Below are positions 53,652 to 61,691 of a stretch of DNA of 64,000 bases, one piece after another. The stretch is from JBCDJI01 sp964351865 (lineage in GTDB: Bacteria > Verrucomicrobiota > Verrucomicrobiia > Methylacidiphilales > JBCBYL01): positions 38,301 through 102,300 of the forward strand of contig CAYGPJ010000012.1 of the NCBI GenBank assembly GCA_964351865.1, given 5' to 3'. A program made the translations under genes and the position numbers. The notes under the pieces were generated by a model, which saw only the letters and a program-made list of their open reading frames with translations, was not told the origin of the DNA and searched no databases. How positions within the stretch are numbered: the first letter of the stretch is position 1; every line of letters starts with the position of its first letter.

Positions 53652-53678
53652 AATTAAAGGGGTCTGACCCCTTTAATT
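53652..53678. repeat. AAAGGGGTC palindrome, copy 2
   Basis: A perfect 27-base inverted repeat around a central T, with core AAAGGGGTCTGACCCCTTT. It sits at the stop codon of the DUF2726 gene and may be its terminator. With about 75 further bases of the gene's 3' end it was copied to 49923-50031. Confidence 0.8.
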
Positions 53679-54154
53679 TATTCGGAAGCGGGTTCGGGGA
53701 AGACGAGTTGGTAAAGGGCGGCACTGTCGTAGCCGTTGGAAGCTTTGATGTGGTGGATGGGGATGCCGGACATGGTGAGGGAGGCATCGACCTCTGCATC
53801 ACGATCCTTGCGGTCCTGTCGGTTGTGAGTGGCATCATCCAGCTCGAAGACGGCGAGGACATCAAACGACTCCGGATGGCAGATAACAAAATCGACGTGT
53901 TTGAATTTGATTTTGTTAAATGCGGTATGCCACTCGGAAGAACGAGTTTTCGCCCGGGGATTGATAAGATCAGCTAGGCGTACTTTAGGATAAACCCAGT
54001 AGGTCTGACCAAAGGCTTGTTGCAGTGAGGAATAGAACAACTTTTCAGCCTCGCTTAACAGAGGGCCTGCAGATTTATATAATATTTCCGACTTCGCGGG
54101 CTTTTGTCCGAGAAGTTTGAGAAAGATGCCAAGGCAGCCGGGATTTGAATTCAT
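53678..54154 (-). CDS. DUF2726 nuclease-like protein
   Basis: A 158-residue protein of the DUF2726 type: 'LLSEAEKLFYSSLQQAFGQTYWVYPKVRLADLI', then 'FKHVDFVICHPESFDVLAVFELDDATHNR' with the D...E-x-D core of a restriction-endonuclease (PD-(D/E)xK/Vsr-like) fold. The family is found near defence and mobile genes and is a predicted DNase. A short hydrophobic start ('GCLGIFLKLLG') may be a weak anchor. It is last in the minus-strand defence run and its start is 9 bases after the HNH gene's stop. Confidence 0.8.
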   Translation of the reverse strand: MNSNPGCLGIFLKLLGQKPAKSEILYKSAGPLLSEAEKLFYSSLQQAFGQTYWVYPKVRLADLINPRAKTRSSEWHTAFNKIKFKHVDFVICHPESFDVLAVFELDDATHNRQDRKDRDAEVDASLTMSGIPIHHIKASNGYDSAALYQLVFPEPASE

Positions 54155-54163
54155 ATAAAGAAA

Positions 54164-55009
54164 CTAAAATCTCCCGCTTTTGCGGTGAATTTCCAAATAA
54201 CTTATTGCCGGCAGATAGGATTTAGGAAGTGATATTTGGGTGCCTTCTTTACTCAGGAAATGCTGTTTTACGCTATCGCTGGTGTAGTGGTCTTTGATGT
54301 CTTTGGAGAGGATGATTCGGTAGTCGTCGTCTAAGCTAATGAGGTTACGGTCGAAGGCAGCATCGTAGGTAGCGGACAGACATATGCCATTGCGGGGATC
54401 CATGCGCTTGGATTTATCTGCGGCCCAGGGAATGATGTGGCTGGCTCGGTTGATACTAGGGATGTTGAGTCCGGTGATGCAGCAACTGTCCTGATAGAGC
54501 CTGAGGATAATCTTGCGGAAGGCGGATTGATTGGTGCGAACGCTGACTTCCCTGACTTTCTCTTTTCCTTCTAAACCAGATAAATCCTCGAGCAGATATT
54601 CAGGATAGTCGAGAGACTGGTCTAACTTGCTGGCAAGTTCGGATTCATCTCCAGTGTGTTGATCAAAGGTATCCAGGATGTTCTGTTCTTGTCGGTATTG
54701 AATGAAAAATTCTTGCAGACTTTTCAGCGCTGCAGAGCAGTAGCCGTTTTGAAGATAACTCTTCGCAATACCTTCGATATTCCATACGCTGTTATCTCCT
54801 CGTTTGGCTTCCGTTAGAACAAAGTGGTAAAGCTCATTGAGTCGCTCCACCGAATTCATAGACCAAATATTAATGCAGTCAGTGAAAGAAAAAGGCTCAG
54901 CTTTTAGCATTTCCGAGAGAAGGTCTAGGGCCTTGATATATGATGAAGCCTTTTTACTTCCCTTTAGATTAGTCGAATAAATGTAATCTGTGAATGCGGC
55001 GCGATACAT
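54164..55009 (-). CDS. HNH endonuclease
   Basis: A 281-residue protein. The C-terminal HNH_2-type nuclease is at about residues 170-235: C176/C177 in 'DSCCITGLNIPSINRASHII', H191 in 'SHIIPW', N207 in 'MDPRNGICLS' and D220 in 'AAFDRNLISLDDDY'. The N-terminal 160 residues are helical and may recognise DNA or a partner. HNH_2 proteins are frequent restriction endonucleases. It lies 9 bases after the GIY-YIG stop and is probably cotranscribed. With the C5 methyltransferase upstream, it is a candidate restriction subunit. Confidence 0.88.
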   Translation of the reverse strand: MYRAAFTDYIYSTNLKGSKKASSYIKALDLLSEMLKAEPFSFTDCINIWSMNSVERLNELYHFVLTEAKRGDNSVWNIEGIAKSYLQNGYCSAALKSLQEFFIQYRQEQNILDTFDQHTGDESELASKLDQSLDYPEYLLEDLSGLEGKEKVREVSVRTNQSAFRKIILRLYQDSCCITGLNIPSINRASHIIPWAADKSKRMDPRNGICLSATYDAAFDRNLISLDDDYRIILSKDIKDHYTSDSVKQHFLSKEGTQISLPKSYLPAISYLEIHRKSGRF

Positions 55010-55018
55010 GGAATTTAA

Positions 55019-55573
55019 TTAGCGTTCGGCCTTTATATTAAAAGGCGGTGTATACTTAACTGTTAGTGATAGCTCTATAAGCTCTCTGTTTGCGATATGA
55101 TCCTGTCCATCTAAGGGGAGGTAAATTAGTCGGGAGTGGTTTTGAAGGAATTGGATGGCTGATTCATCAGATACGCATTTTCTACAATTTTTTAGTCCTT
55201 TTAAAACTTGGTTTCCAGTTTTGATGTGACCTGGTGAAAAGTGGCCACGATGTCTTTGTTGAAAATTTGTGGTCTTTCCGACGTATAGAACAAACCAAGC
55301 CGCTAAGTGGCTCTTTGGTTTGAAATGAAGGGGATAAGTTCCTTTATTTGGTGTATGGAGCGATAATTTAATTGTGTCTTTGAATTTATTTCTAGGAGCT
55401 AGAAAGGCATATACTGCCCCTAATGCTCTAATTTCTGAAAGTGGTTTAAATGATCGTTTGCTGTTAGGATGTAAAATGCTTATATCCGATGTATCTATTT
55501 CTGACCAATTCCCTTTGAAAGGAAAGGTGGTTATTGAGCGATTAATTAGTCGAGTATCGATGGTGGCCGGCAT
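55019..55573 (-). CDS. GIY-YIG domain nuclease
   Basis: A 184-residue protein. The GIY-YIG signature is split by a small insertion: 'LGAVYAFLAP' gives the G-x-x-Y strand (Y55), 'WFVLYVGKTTNFQQRHRGHF' gives the YVG strand with R107 and H111, and 'NRELIELSLTVKYTPPFNI' gives the metal-binding Glu and the closing Asn. Cysteines C130 and C133 (NCRKC) may hold zinc. GIY-YIG domains occur in restriction enzymes such as Eco29kI. A second candidate for the restriction activity of this operon. Confidence 0.85.
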   Translation of the reverse strand: MPATIDTRLINRSITTFPFKGNWSEIDTSDISILHPNSKRSFKPLSEIRALGAVYAFLAPRNKFKDTIKLSLHTPNKGTYPLHFKPKSHLAAWFVLYVGKTTNFQQRHRGHFSPGHIKTGNQVLKGLKNCRKCVSDESAIQFLQNHSRLIYLPLDGQDHIANRELIELSLTVKYTPPFNIKAER

Positions 55574-55629
55574 TAGTGTATGCGCCTACTAAAAGTAGCT
55601 GATCTGTGTCTTTGCTTTCCATGTGACAG

Positions 55630-56520
55630 CTAAATTTTTTCTAAATCTAGCCCGATATCTCTCAAGGTTCTCCGGATTTCTCGGAATCGCTCGAAGTCAA
55701 ACTTATCACTAGCGTTGTCTGATAAACTCATCCAGCCGTCATCTGAATAGATGCATTCTAAATGAGCTAATCGGTTTCGGAGAGCCTGCATGCTACTTAG
55801 ATCTCCTTCGTCTGAGAGAAGACTAACTGCTTCAGAAATATCTGACATCAGATCTGCTAGTCTGTATTTGACGAGATTAAAATCTACTATTTTGGGGTTT
55901 GATAGAAGCGCTATTGGACAGGACGTCTGATTGGCTTTATTGATACGGCTTTTTGCGCTCTTATTGATTGCTCGGACCACATCAGTTCGAACGTGCTCTA
56001 ATTTTTCCGAATTAGCTCTGGCTAAGACCTTCTGACACTTTTCTCTCAGAATTCGATCAAACCGGCTTGTCTCGTCCATTACTATTCCCCTAATACCATT
56101 CACATCGCAAGCTTTCTTGATATGATCTTCAAGAATCGGCTCAATTTGATCAGCCAAATCTCTTCGGTCGACAATAAATACTCCGTCAACTTTCTTATCA
56201 AAAAGGATTTGCCTCAAACCTTCAGGTTCTTTCCCACTGTAGAAAATCATGTCGGTATATACTTCAGCCCGAAACCTTCTGGCGATTTCTGATCCCTTAG
56301 GACTATTGCCTAGATCGTAATCAAAAATAATCATATCGTATTTGTTATACTTTGAAACCTTATCTACAATTTCGTCAATTCCTTCACTTGTTAGTGATTT
56401 CCTCATATCAACATTCATTGTAAAGCCAGAATTCCACAGGTATGCGTGAATAGCCTCAAGGTCAGGTTCTAGTTTATCGGGCTGATCTTCGAACCAAAGT
56501 ATTTCGTAATTTATTTTCAT
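55630..56520 (-). CDS. Receiver-like protein with HEPN-type C-terminal motif
   Basis: A 296-residue protein. Residues 1-130 look like a response-regulator receiver: the acidic pair E11-D12 in 'EILWFEDQPDKLE', the phosphoacceptor position D67 in 'YDMIIFDYDLGNSPKG', and S94 in 'DMIFYSGKEPEG'. The usual fifth-strand lysine is not clear ('GVFIVDRRDL'). Residues about 140-296 are all helical and carry 'ALRNRLAHLE', that is R248-N-x3-H253, the catalytic motif of HEPN RNases. I infer a phosphorylation- or partner-gated HEPN effector. Its start overlaps the ATPase stop by four bases. Confidence 0.7.
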   Translation of the reverse strand: MKINYEILWFEDQPDKLEPDLEAIHAYLWNSGFTMNVDMRKSLTSEGIDEIVDKVSKYNKYDMIIFDYDLGNSPKGSEIARRFRAEVYTDMIFYSGKEPEGLRQILFDKKVDGVFIVDRRDLADQIEPILEDHIKKACDVNGIRGIVMDETSRFDRILREKCQKVLARANSEKLEHVRTDVVRAINKSAKSRINKANQTSCPIALLSNPKIVDFNLVKYRLADLMSDISEAVSLLSDEGDLSSMQALRNRLAHLECIYSDDGWMSLSDNASDKFDFERFREIRRTLRDIGLDLEKI

Positions 56521-58859
56521 TGTTGCACAAACTTTATATGAACTCCAAACCCTCTTTCATCATCCCGAGGGAGCGCGACTATCTGCCCCCCCATTCTCTC
56601 AATTTGGTCACGACAAAAATACAGTCCAAGCCCTGAACCGTTCGTCCGAGAAAAGCCTTTTAGAAAGATATCTTCAAGATCTTCAATTTCAGTAGCTAGA
56701 CCGCGGCCGTTATCCCTTACACGCACATGAAGCACTCCACTTTCTATTGTAAGCTTGAAAGCAATAAGTGGAGCTCTAGCTTTTTTGGCGTTTGAGATGA
56801 GATTATCAAATAGAATTCCCATTTCGATAGGTGGAAAATTAGTTACAAATTCTTTTTCAGCAGCGGTAACTTCAATTTCAATTCCTGAGGTGAATCTGGG
56901 AGCCATTATGGTAAGATGCTCCCTGATGAATCCCAGAAGGTCTCCGCCTTTGATTTCACCGGAAACCATTCGGAAATCTGCTGCTGTTAGGTAACGAGAT
57001 GTTGAAATAATTTTATCTATTCCTTCTCCAAGCTGAAAAAACGCTTCCCTGACTTTCGTCCAATCCGCCCCTGATTTTGATGAAATTGTTCTAAGCTGAT
57101 TTTTAATTAACCGCTTATTATGACCTGCAAAATAAATCATCTGATGAATAAAATTCTCCAGTTGCTCTTTGTCCCGAGAGCCGGTGCTCGTAAGAAACAC
57201 ATTACGTTTTTTCTCCTCTTGGTATGCTGACTTTGCGGCAACAGCCTCTGCTTGTGCAATTTCTGCTGCACGCTCAGCTTCATGTCGGGCTTTCTCTTCT
57301 TGCTCAGCAAATTCTAAGGCCTCCTTCTCATCTTTCTTTGCCCGCTTAAGAGTCTTCTCTGCCTTTGCAACTTGATTCGCTAATGTTTCGTCTCCAAGCT
57401 GATCCGCCAGCTGGCGGAGGGTTAGTAAAGATGGCTCAAATTCGTCAGCCTTGTCGCTTAAAATTCCGATGAGATCCCGGTTGTAGTCCAGTACCTCGAT
57501 GTCCTTTGAGCTAGAAAGGTCTTCAATAAGTTCGATGATGCGCATCCTATTTCCGTCTAGAAACATGCGTTCAGATGTCTCGAAGCCCTTATCCAGAGTA
57601 TCTACCCAGGATACTCCAACAACGTATCTTTCCAGCCTTTTAACGCAACGCATGAGACAATAGTTTAATGCTTTTGCCTCTGGGGTATCCACCAAACCTT
57701 TATCTCTACTCGATGATTCTTTGAAGTGTTCCTCACTTCCGTAAACATCAACCCTCCCCATCATGTCTCGCTGCCCTAAAAATCTTCTCTGACCCTGAGC
57801 TTTTCTTCTATCTAATCCCCAGTAGTCGTTATCATCCTCACCAACTGGGAAAACACGAAATCCATTTCTAAATAGAAAAATTGAGCCAAAATCTCTAGAG
57901 CGAACACCCATAGCTCTCTTAAAAGAGAATTTAGCAGCCATGTTGAGGTAGAACAAGTTGGCCGAAAATCCAGAACTCTGAAGAGGAAGCAGCTCATCGT
58001 CGATGGGCTCCTTTATATTATAAATTAGTTCTCCACGGTCATGTAACTTGGAATAAATAAAACCGTCTGGCTTAATCTCAGATTCAAGCCAGGTGGTTTT
58101 ATCCTGTAAGCTGCTCAAAATTTGATTTTTAACAATTCCATTGACGATTTGAGGAGCATCATCCTCGTCACGATGTTCGCTCAGAATCCTTTTATCAGTA
58201 TCTAGTTCCCGACTGCAATGAATCTCGATAGTAAGACGTTTGTCATCATTCCCAAACGGATTGATCAACTTGGCGAGATTTGACCTCAAGCGGATAAGCT
58301 TATTACGAGTCCACGAGTCGGTATCCCTCAATTCTGAGATTTTGATAGCCACGCCAGATTTGTGAGGGTCAAAATTAGATAAGCCTTCAAACTCCTTACC
58401 CTCCTCGTAATCGACGTCGATCTTAGAGAATAGATCATCTGCACTACGTTCAAAGTCACCCCAATCGACAGTAACAATACTGACCCGATCACATTTATGA
58501 GTTTTACTCTGGAGCTCTAGTTTTCCACCTAAGCGATCACACGAGAACCTCCCGACTCCTTTGTTTCCAGCATAAACTTTTGATTGATTGTCTTCGGTTC
58601 CCTCTTTCTTGGCTGAGTAGGCAAGAAAAAGCCATTTATCACTAATGTCTTCGAAGGACATTCCCTTGCCATTATCGATAACTCGGATACACGAATCTGA
58701 AGCGCTCTCAAGGTTGAATTCAACGACAATCCTTGAGGCTCCTGCGTCAATAGAGTTCTTAACGAGCTCAAAAATCGCAACAAAGTCATTCGTGATCAGA
58801 TCTCTTCCTATAACGCTTTTGAGCGCGGCGCTAACCTTAAATTGTAACTTCTTACCCAC
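56517..58859 (-). CDS. ATPase with two GHKL domains (Hsp90/MORC-like plus histidine-kinase-like)
   Basis: A 780-residue protein. Residues 1-170 are a GHKL ATPase: N-box E31-x3-N35-x2-D38 ('FELVKNSIDAGAS'), 'VIDNGKGMS' (D62) and 'GNKGVGRFSCDRLGG'. Residues about 480-560 are a long coiled coil rich in Glu/Lys/Ala. A dimerisation/phosphotransfer-like helix pair ('FIHQMIYFAGHNKRLIKNQL') and a second GHKL domain follow: N-box 'LFDNLISNAKKA' (N686, N690), 'VRDNGRGL' (D716) and 'GFSRTNGSGLGLYFCRDQ'. The first domain resembles the MutL/MORC-like ATPases of restriction systems, the second a sensor kinase. It overlaps both neighbours. Confidence 0.85.
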   Translation of the reverse strand: MGKKLQFKVSAALKSVIGRDLITNDFVAIFELVKNSIDAGASRIVVEFNLESASDSCIRVIDNGKGMSFEDISDKWLFLAYSAKKEGTEDNQSKVYAGNKGVGRFSCDRLGGKLELQSKTHKCDRVSIVTVDWGDFERSADDLFSKIDVDYEEGKEFEGLSNFDPHKSGVAIKISELRDTDSWTRNKLIRLRSNLAKLINPFGNDDKRLTIEIHCSRELDTDKRILSEHRDEDDAPQIVNGIVKNQILSSLQDKTTWLESEIKPDGFIYSKLHDRGELIYNIKEPIDDELLPLQSSGFSANLFYLNMAAKFSFKRAMGVRSRDFGSIFLFRNGFRVFPVGEDDNDYWGLDRRKAQGQRRFLGQRDMMGRVDVYGSEEHFKESSSRDKGLVDTPEAKALNYCLMRCVKRLERYVVGVSWVDTLDKGFETSERMFLDGNRMRIIELIEDLSSSKDIEVLDYNRDLIGILSDKADEFEPSLLTLRQLADQLGDETLANQVAKAEKTLKRAKKDEKEALEFAEQEEKARHEAERAAEIAQAEAVAAKSAYQEEKKRNVFLTSTGSRDKEQLENFIHQMIYFAGHNKRLIKNQLRTISSKSGADWTKVREAFFQLGEGIDKIISTSRYLTAADFRMVSGEIKGGDLLGFIREHLTIMAPRFTSGIEIEVTAAEKEFVTNFPPIEMGILFDNLISNAKKARAPLIAFKLTIESGVLHVRVRDNGRGLATEIEDLEDIFLKGFSRTNGSGLGLYFCRDQIERMGGQIVALPRDDERGFGVHIKFVQQ

Positions 58860-60057
58860 GAGTAAGGGCTTTCTTTAAAGCTAGAGCGGCCACCTCTGCG
58901 AAGAGCGGTGGAACAGCATTGCCAATTTGGCTATAACGAGGAACCTCTATTTTTCTGCGGATTCCTCCAGTAGTAAACTTTCCTTTAAAATGATACCAGT
59001 CCGGGAAAGATTGGATACGGGCATATTCTCGTACAGTTAAAATACGTGGTTCACTATAATGAACGTAATCATCAGGAAGGGTGGTGAGTGTGGGTGCTGG
59101 CTTATTGGACTTAAGGAGTGTTGTGCTAGTCTTGCGGGTATCAAAAATCGTTTGAATTTCTGAAGAACGCAGCCTCATTTGAATGATAGTTGCGAACTTG
59201 TCCTCGATCTTTTGCGTATGATTAGCGAACCGGTGGCTATCTGGTGCTATCGTAGCACTATTACGCATTAGCTTTTGATATGGGGAAGATGTTCGTTTGG
59301 CATATTTGCCAACGTTAAAGCGTGGTTGCTCTGAAAATGGTGTTGTTCCATGTCTTTTTTCTATGTCAGAAATGGCATCTTTGAGAGTTTGAGAGCCAGA
59401 AATACCTTTATTAGATAGAAACATAGCGGCATCTGCAGTTATGTTTTTAAAAAACTCAGAGGCTTTACCGCACTTAGTGCCTACAATGATGCACCGCTTG
59501 CGTTCTTGAGGTATTCCAAACTTTGAAAAGTCTAAAATGTGAGCTTCTGCGTCGGTGTAACCTAAGTCGTGTAGTTTATTTATGACGACTTCTGAGTAAG
59601 CAACACCTCGGGTGTCGTCCTTTCCTTTGAAACCTATTTTAAAGCCTTTTACGTTTTCAAACAAAATGGCTTTAGGTTGAACGAGTTCTATGAATTCTAG
59701 GTAAGAATAAACCAGACTGTTTCTATGATCCTTCTCTTTTCTTCTACCTGCCAAAGAGAAGCCCTGACATGGAGGACCGCCCGCGACAAGGTCGACTTTT
59801 CCACGTAGTTTGAGAAGGTTATCTCTGTGGTTCTCTAATAGTGAATCTATATTATGATTCTGTTTTCGAAGCCAATCCGGCCATGAGAAATGCTGCTTTG
59901 AGTCAATCAGGTTGTGCTTGAGGGTTGCAAAAGCATCCGCACTTTTTTCAACCGCAAATAAACCATGCCAGCAACCGGAATTATAAAATCCTAGAGAAAG
60001 ACCGCCGCATCCTGCAAACAAGTCTATATAGGTAAGGGGGGAGGAAGCTTTCTTCAT
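58852..60057 (-). CDS. DNA C5-cytosine methyltransferase
   Basis: A 401-residue Dcm-type methyltransferase with all core motifs in order: I 'IDLFAGCGGLSLGF', IV 'GGPPCQGFSLAGRR' with catalytic C97, VI E134-N-V, VIII 'IPQERKRCIIVG', a target recognition region at about residues 215-320, IX/X 'REYARIQSFPDWYHF' and 'YSQIGNAVPPLFAE'. It transfers methyl groups to cytosine C5 in a specific site; the site cannot be read from the sequence. It overlaps the XRE gene by four bases and the ATPase gene by eight, so it is part of one coupled operon. Confidence 0.96.
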   Translation of the reverse strand: MKKASSPLTYIDLFAGCGGLSLGFYNSGCWHGLFAVEKSADAFATLKHNLIDSKQHFSWPDWLRKQNHNIDSLLENHRDNLLKLRGKVDLVAGGPPCQGFSLAGRRKEKDHRNSLVYSYLEFIELVQPKAILFENVKGFKIGFKGKDDTRGVAYSEVVINKLHDLGYTDAEAHILDFSKFGIPQERKRCIIVGTKCGKASEFFKNITADAAMFLSNKGISGSQTLKDAISDIEKRHGTTPFSEQPRFNVGKYAKRTSSPYQKLMRNSATIAPDSHRFANHTQKIEDKFATIIQMRLRSSEIQTIFDTRKTSTTLLKSNKPAPTLTTLPDDYVHYSEPRILTVREYARIQSFPDWYHFKGKFTTGGIRRKIEVPRYSQIGNAVPPLFAEVAALALKKALTRG

Positions 60058-60278
60058 TCAACCCCCTTCATTAATTCGGAAAGCGTGATGCCTAAGGCTT
60101 TTGCTATCAGAAGAGAACTTAAAATTGTTGGGTTGCGCTCACCCCTTTCGACCCCACCAATATAGGTGCGATCTAGCGCTGCTTTATCGGCTAATGCTTC
60201 TTGAGAAAGGGATAAAGCTTCGCGATAGCTTCTGACATTTGAGCCTAATTTTATGAGGAAAGGTTTCCTTTCGGGCAT
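60054..60278 (-). CDS. XRE-family controller (C) protein of the restriction-modification operon
   Basis: A 74-residue single-domain helix-turn-helix protein: 'VRSYREALSLSQEALADKAALDRTYIGGVERGERNPTI' is the classic C-protein/XRE pattern with the SQE-L recognition region. Length and layout match controller proteins of type II systems, which activate their own gene and the nuclease while delaying restriction until DNA is methylated. A consensus C-box lies 23-49 bases upstream. It overlaps the methyltransferase start by four bases. Confidence 0.9.
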   Translation of the reverse strand: MPERKPFLIKLGSNVRSYREALSLSQEALADKAALDRTYIGGVERGERNPTILSSLLIAKALGITLSELMKGVE

Positions 60279-60582
60279 TATTTAGGCTGCCGGTAAAGAG
60301 GACTATAAGTCTACCGCATATAAGTATCATTTATTTAAATGCATCGAGGACATTCTTATCAAATTTATCCAGCCAGAAATGAACTCAGCGAAGCTGAGTG
60401 GTTGAAAGTATGAAGGTGGAAAAGTTTGAACTCCGAAAGGGTTCGCGAGAAATCTCTCCGCCTCAGGCGGACGAGCGCAGAGCGGGTCTTAAGGTGCGAA
60501 AGTGTGAAAGTATAAAAGTAGGAAGGAGACTAAGAATTAAGGAACCTGTCGACGAGCTCAGGTCGAGTCGTTGAGGATCAGC
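60279..60582. other. 304-base gap between the C gene and the RhuM gene
   Basis: Besides the promoter above, it holds low-complexity direct repeats of a GTGAAAGTATGAAGG-like word (60405-60430, 60490-60525) and GC-rich inverted words (CCTCAGGCGG; CTGTCGACGAGCTCAGG). No gene. It separates two minus-strand genes and probably contains the end of the RhuM transcript. Confidence 0.5.
60301..60330 (-). promoter_or_regulatory. C-box operator and promoter of the R-M operon
   Basis: Read on the minus strand: ATGATA (-35 like, 60325-60330), 17 bases, TATAGT (-10 like, 60302-60307). Overlapping them are two boxes: ATACTTATATG (60317-60327), five bases, then GACTTATAGTC (60301-60311). The second is exactly the GACT-N3-AGTC consensus of C-protein operators; the first is a weaker match. 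The -10 element lies within the perfect box, the geometry of self-regulating C genes. Confidence 0.75.
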
Positions 60583-61632
60583 TTACTCATTTTTTTGTTT
60601 TTTACTTTCGAGGCGTTTTACTTCCCGGTCGAAGTCGGAGCAGTATTCAAGGTCTTGTCTGGGGCGGAACTTTTCAAACTCAGTTTCTGCATGATCTTTG
60701 GCGATCTTAGCAGTGATGGTGCCTGCATCATTCAATATGGAACGGTCGTCAAATTCGAGGAAGGCATCGAGGCGCTTGGACCAGTCTTCCATGGTCATAG
60801 GGATGCGTCGCTGGGCGCGGTCTTCTGCCAGTTCGAGGTAGGCATTGACGATACGGCCGAGAGATCCGAGTTCCTCTTTATTGAGATAGTTCTTTGCGTT
60901 GGAGACATAAGATTTGAGAATCTTGCCTGCGGGCGCGTTTTCCCAGTGAGTCAGCCCCATCTTTGGCTGCTGCGCATCGGCTCGGGTTTTAATCAGTTCT
61001 GCTGCGGTTTGCCCGTGGATGGCGTAGTGCAGTTTGTTCTGCACTTTTGAGAAAAACTCACGCGTCGTGGGAGCCTCTTTGTTGTAGTCTAACGCGGTTG
61101 TGTAGATGTCGGTAATTTTTTGATAAAAACGGCGCTCACTGAGCCGGATCTCGCGGATTTCCTCTAAGAGTCGTTCGAAGTAATCCTCATCAAGGAACGC
61201 ACCGTTTTCCATCCGCTTATGATCAAGAACGTATCCTTTGATCGCGAAGTCTCGCAGGATGTTCGTAGCCCATTGGCGGAACTGGGTCGCCCGGACAGAA
61301 TTGACCCGGTAGCCAACGGAAATGATGGCATCGAGGTTGTAATGCTCGATCTCCCGGGAGACCTCACGGGACCCCTCGGTTTGAACTATCCGGAATTTCC
61401 GGATAGTTGCCGCGCGATCAATCTCCCCTTGCTCGTAGGTATTCCTGAGGTGTTCGCTGACTGTGCGGACATCGACATCAAACAGGTGGGCCATCAGCTT
61501 TTGTGTCAGCCAGATGGTTTGGTCTTCATAACGCACCTCAATCCCATCTCCGCCAGACTGAGCGGAGAAAATAAGAAACTCAGCCGTCGAGTTGCGGATG
61601 CGCATTTTATTGGGCTTCGAGTCCTCGCTCAT
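60583..61632 (-). CDS. RhuM family protein
   Basis: A 349-residue RhuM-type protein: 'GIEVRYEDQTIWLTQKLMAHLFDVDVRTVSEHLRNTYEQGE' (DNA-binding-like start), 'IEHYNLDAIISVGYRVNSVRATQFRQWATNILRDFAIKGY' (the family's core) and 'HWENAPAGKILKSYVSNAKNYLN'. RhuM was named in a Salmonella pathogenicity island; family members are common in defence and mobile islands and are often followed by a Fic/DOC-type module. The biochemical role is unknown. Full length. Confidence 0.92.
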   Translation of the reverse strand: MSEDSKPNKMRIRNSTAEFLIFSAQSGGDGIEVRYEDQTIWLTQKLMAHLFDVDVRTVSEHLRNTYEQGEIDRAATIRKFRIVQTEGSREVSREIEHYNLDAIISVGYRVNSVRATQFRQWATNILRDFAIKGYVLDHKRMENGAFLDEDYFERLLEEIREIRLSERRFYQKITDIYTTALDYNKEAPTTREFFSKVQNKLHYAIHGQTAAELIKTRADAQQPKMGLTHWENAPAGKILKSYVSNAKNYLNKEELGSLGRIVNAYLELAEDRAQRRIPMTMEDWSKRLDAFLEFDDRSILNDAGTITAKIAKDHAETEFEKFRPRQDLEYCSDFDREVKRLESKKQKNE

Positions 61633-61691
61633 ACCTGAGAATGACGGGACAGGGACGAAATGAAAACATTTTTACCGGGAGGGATAGGGGA

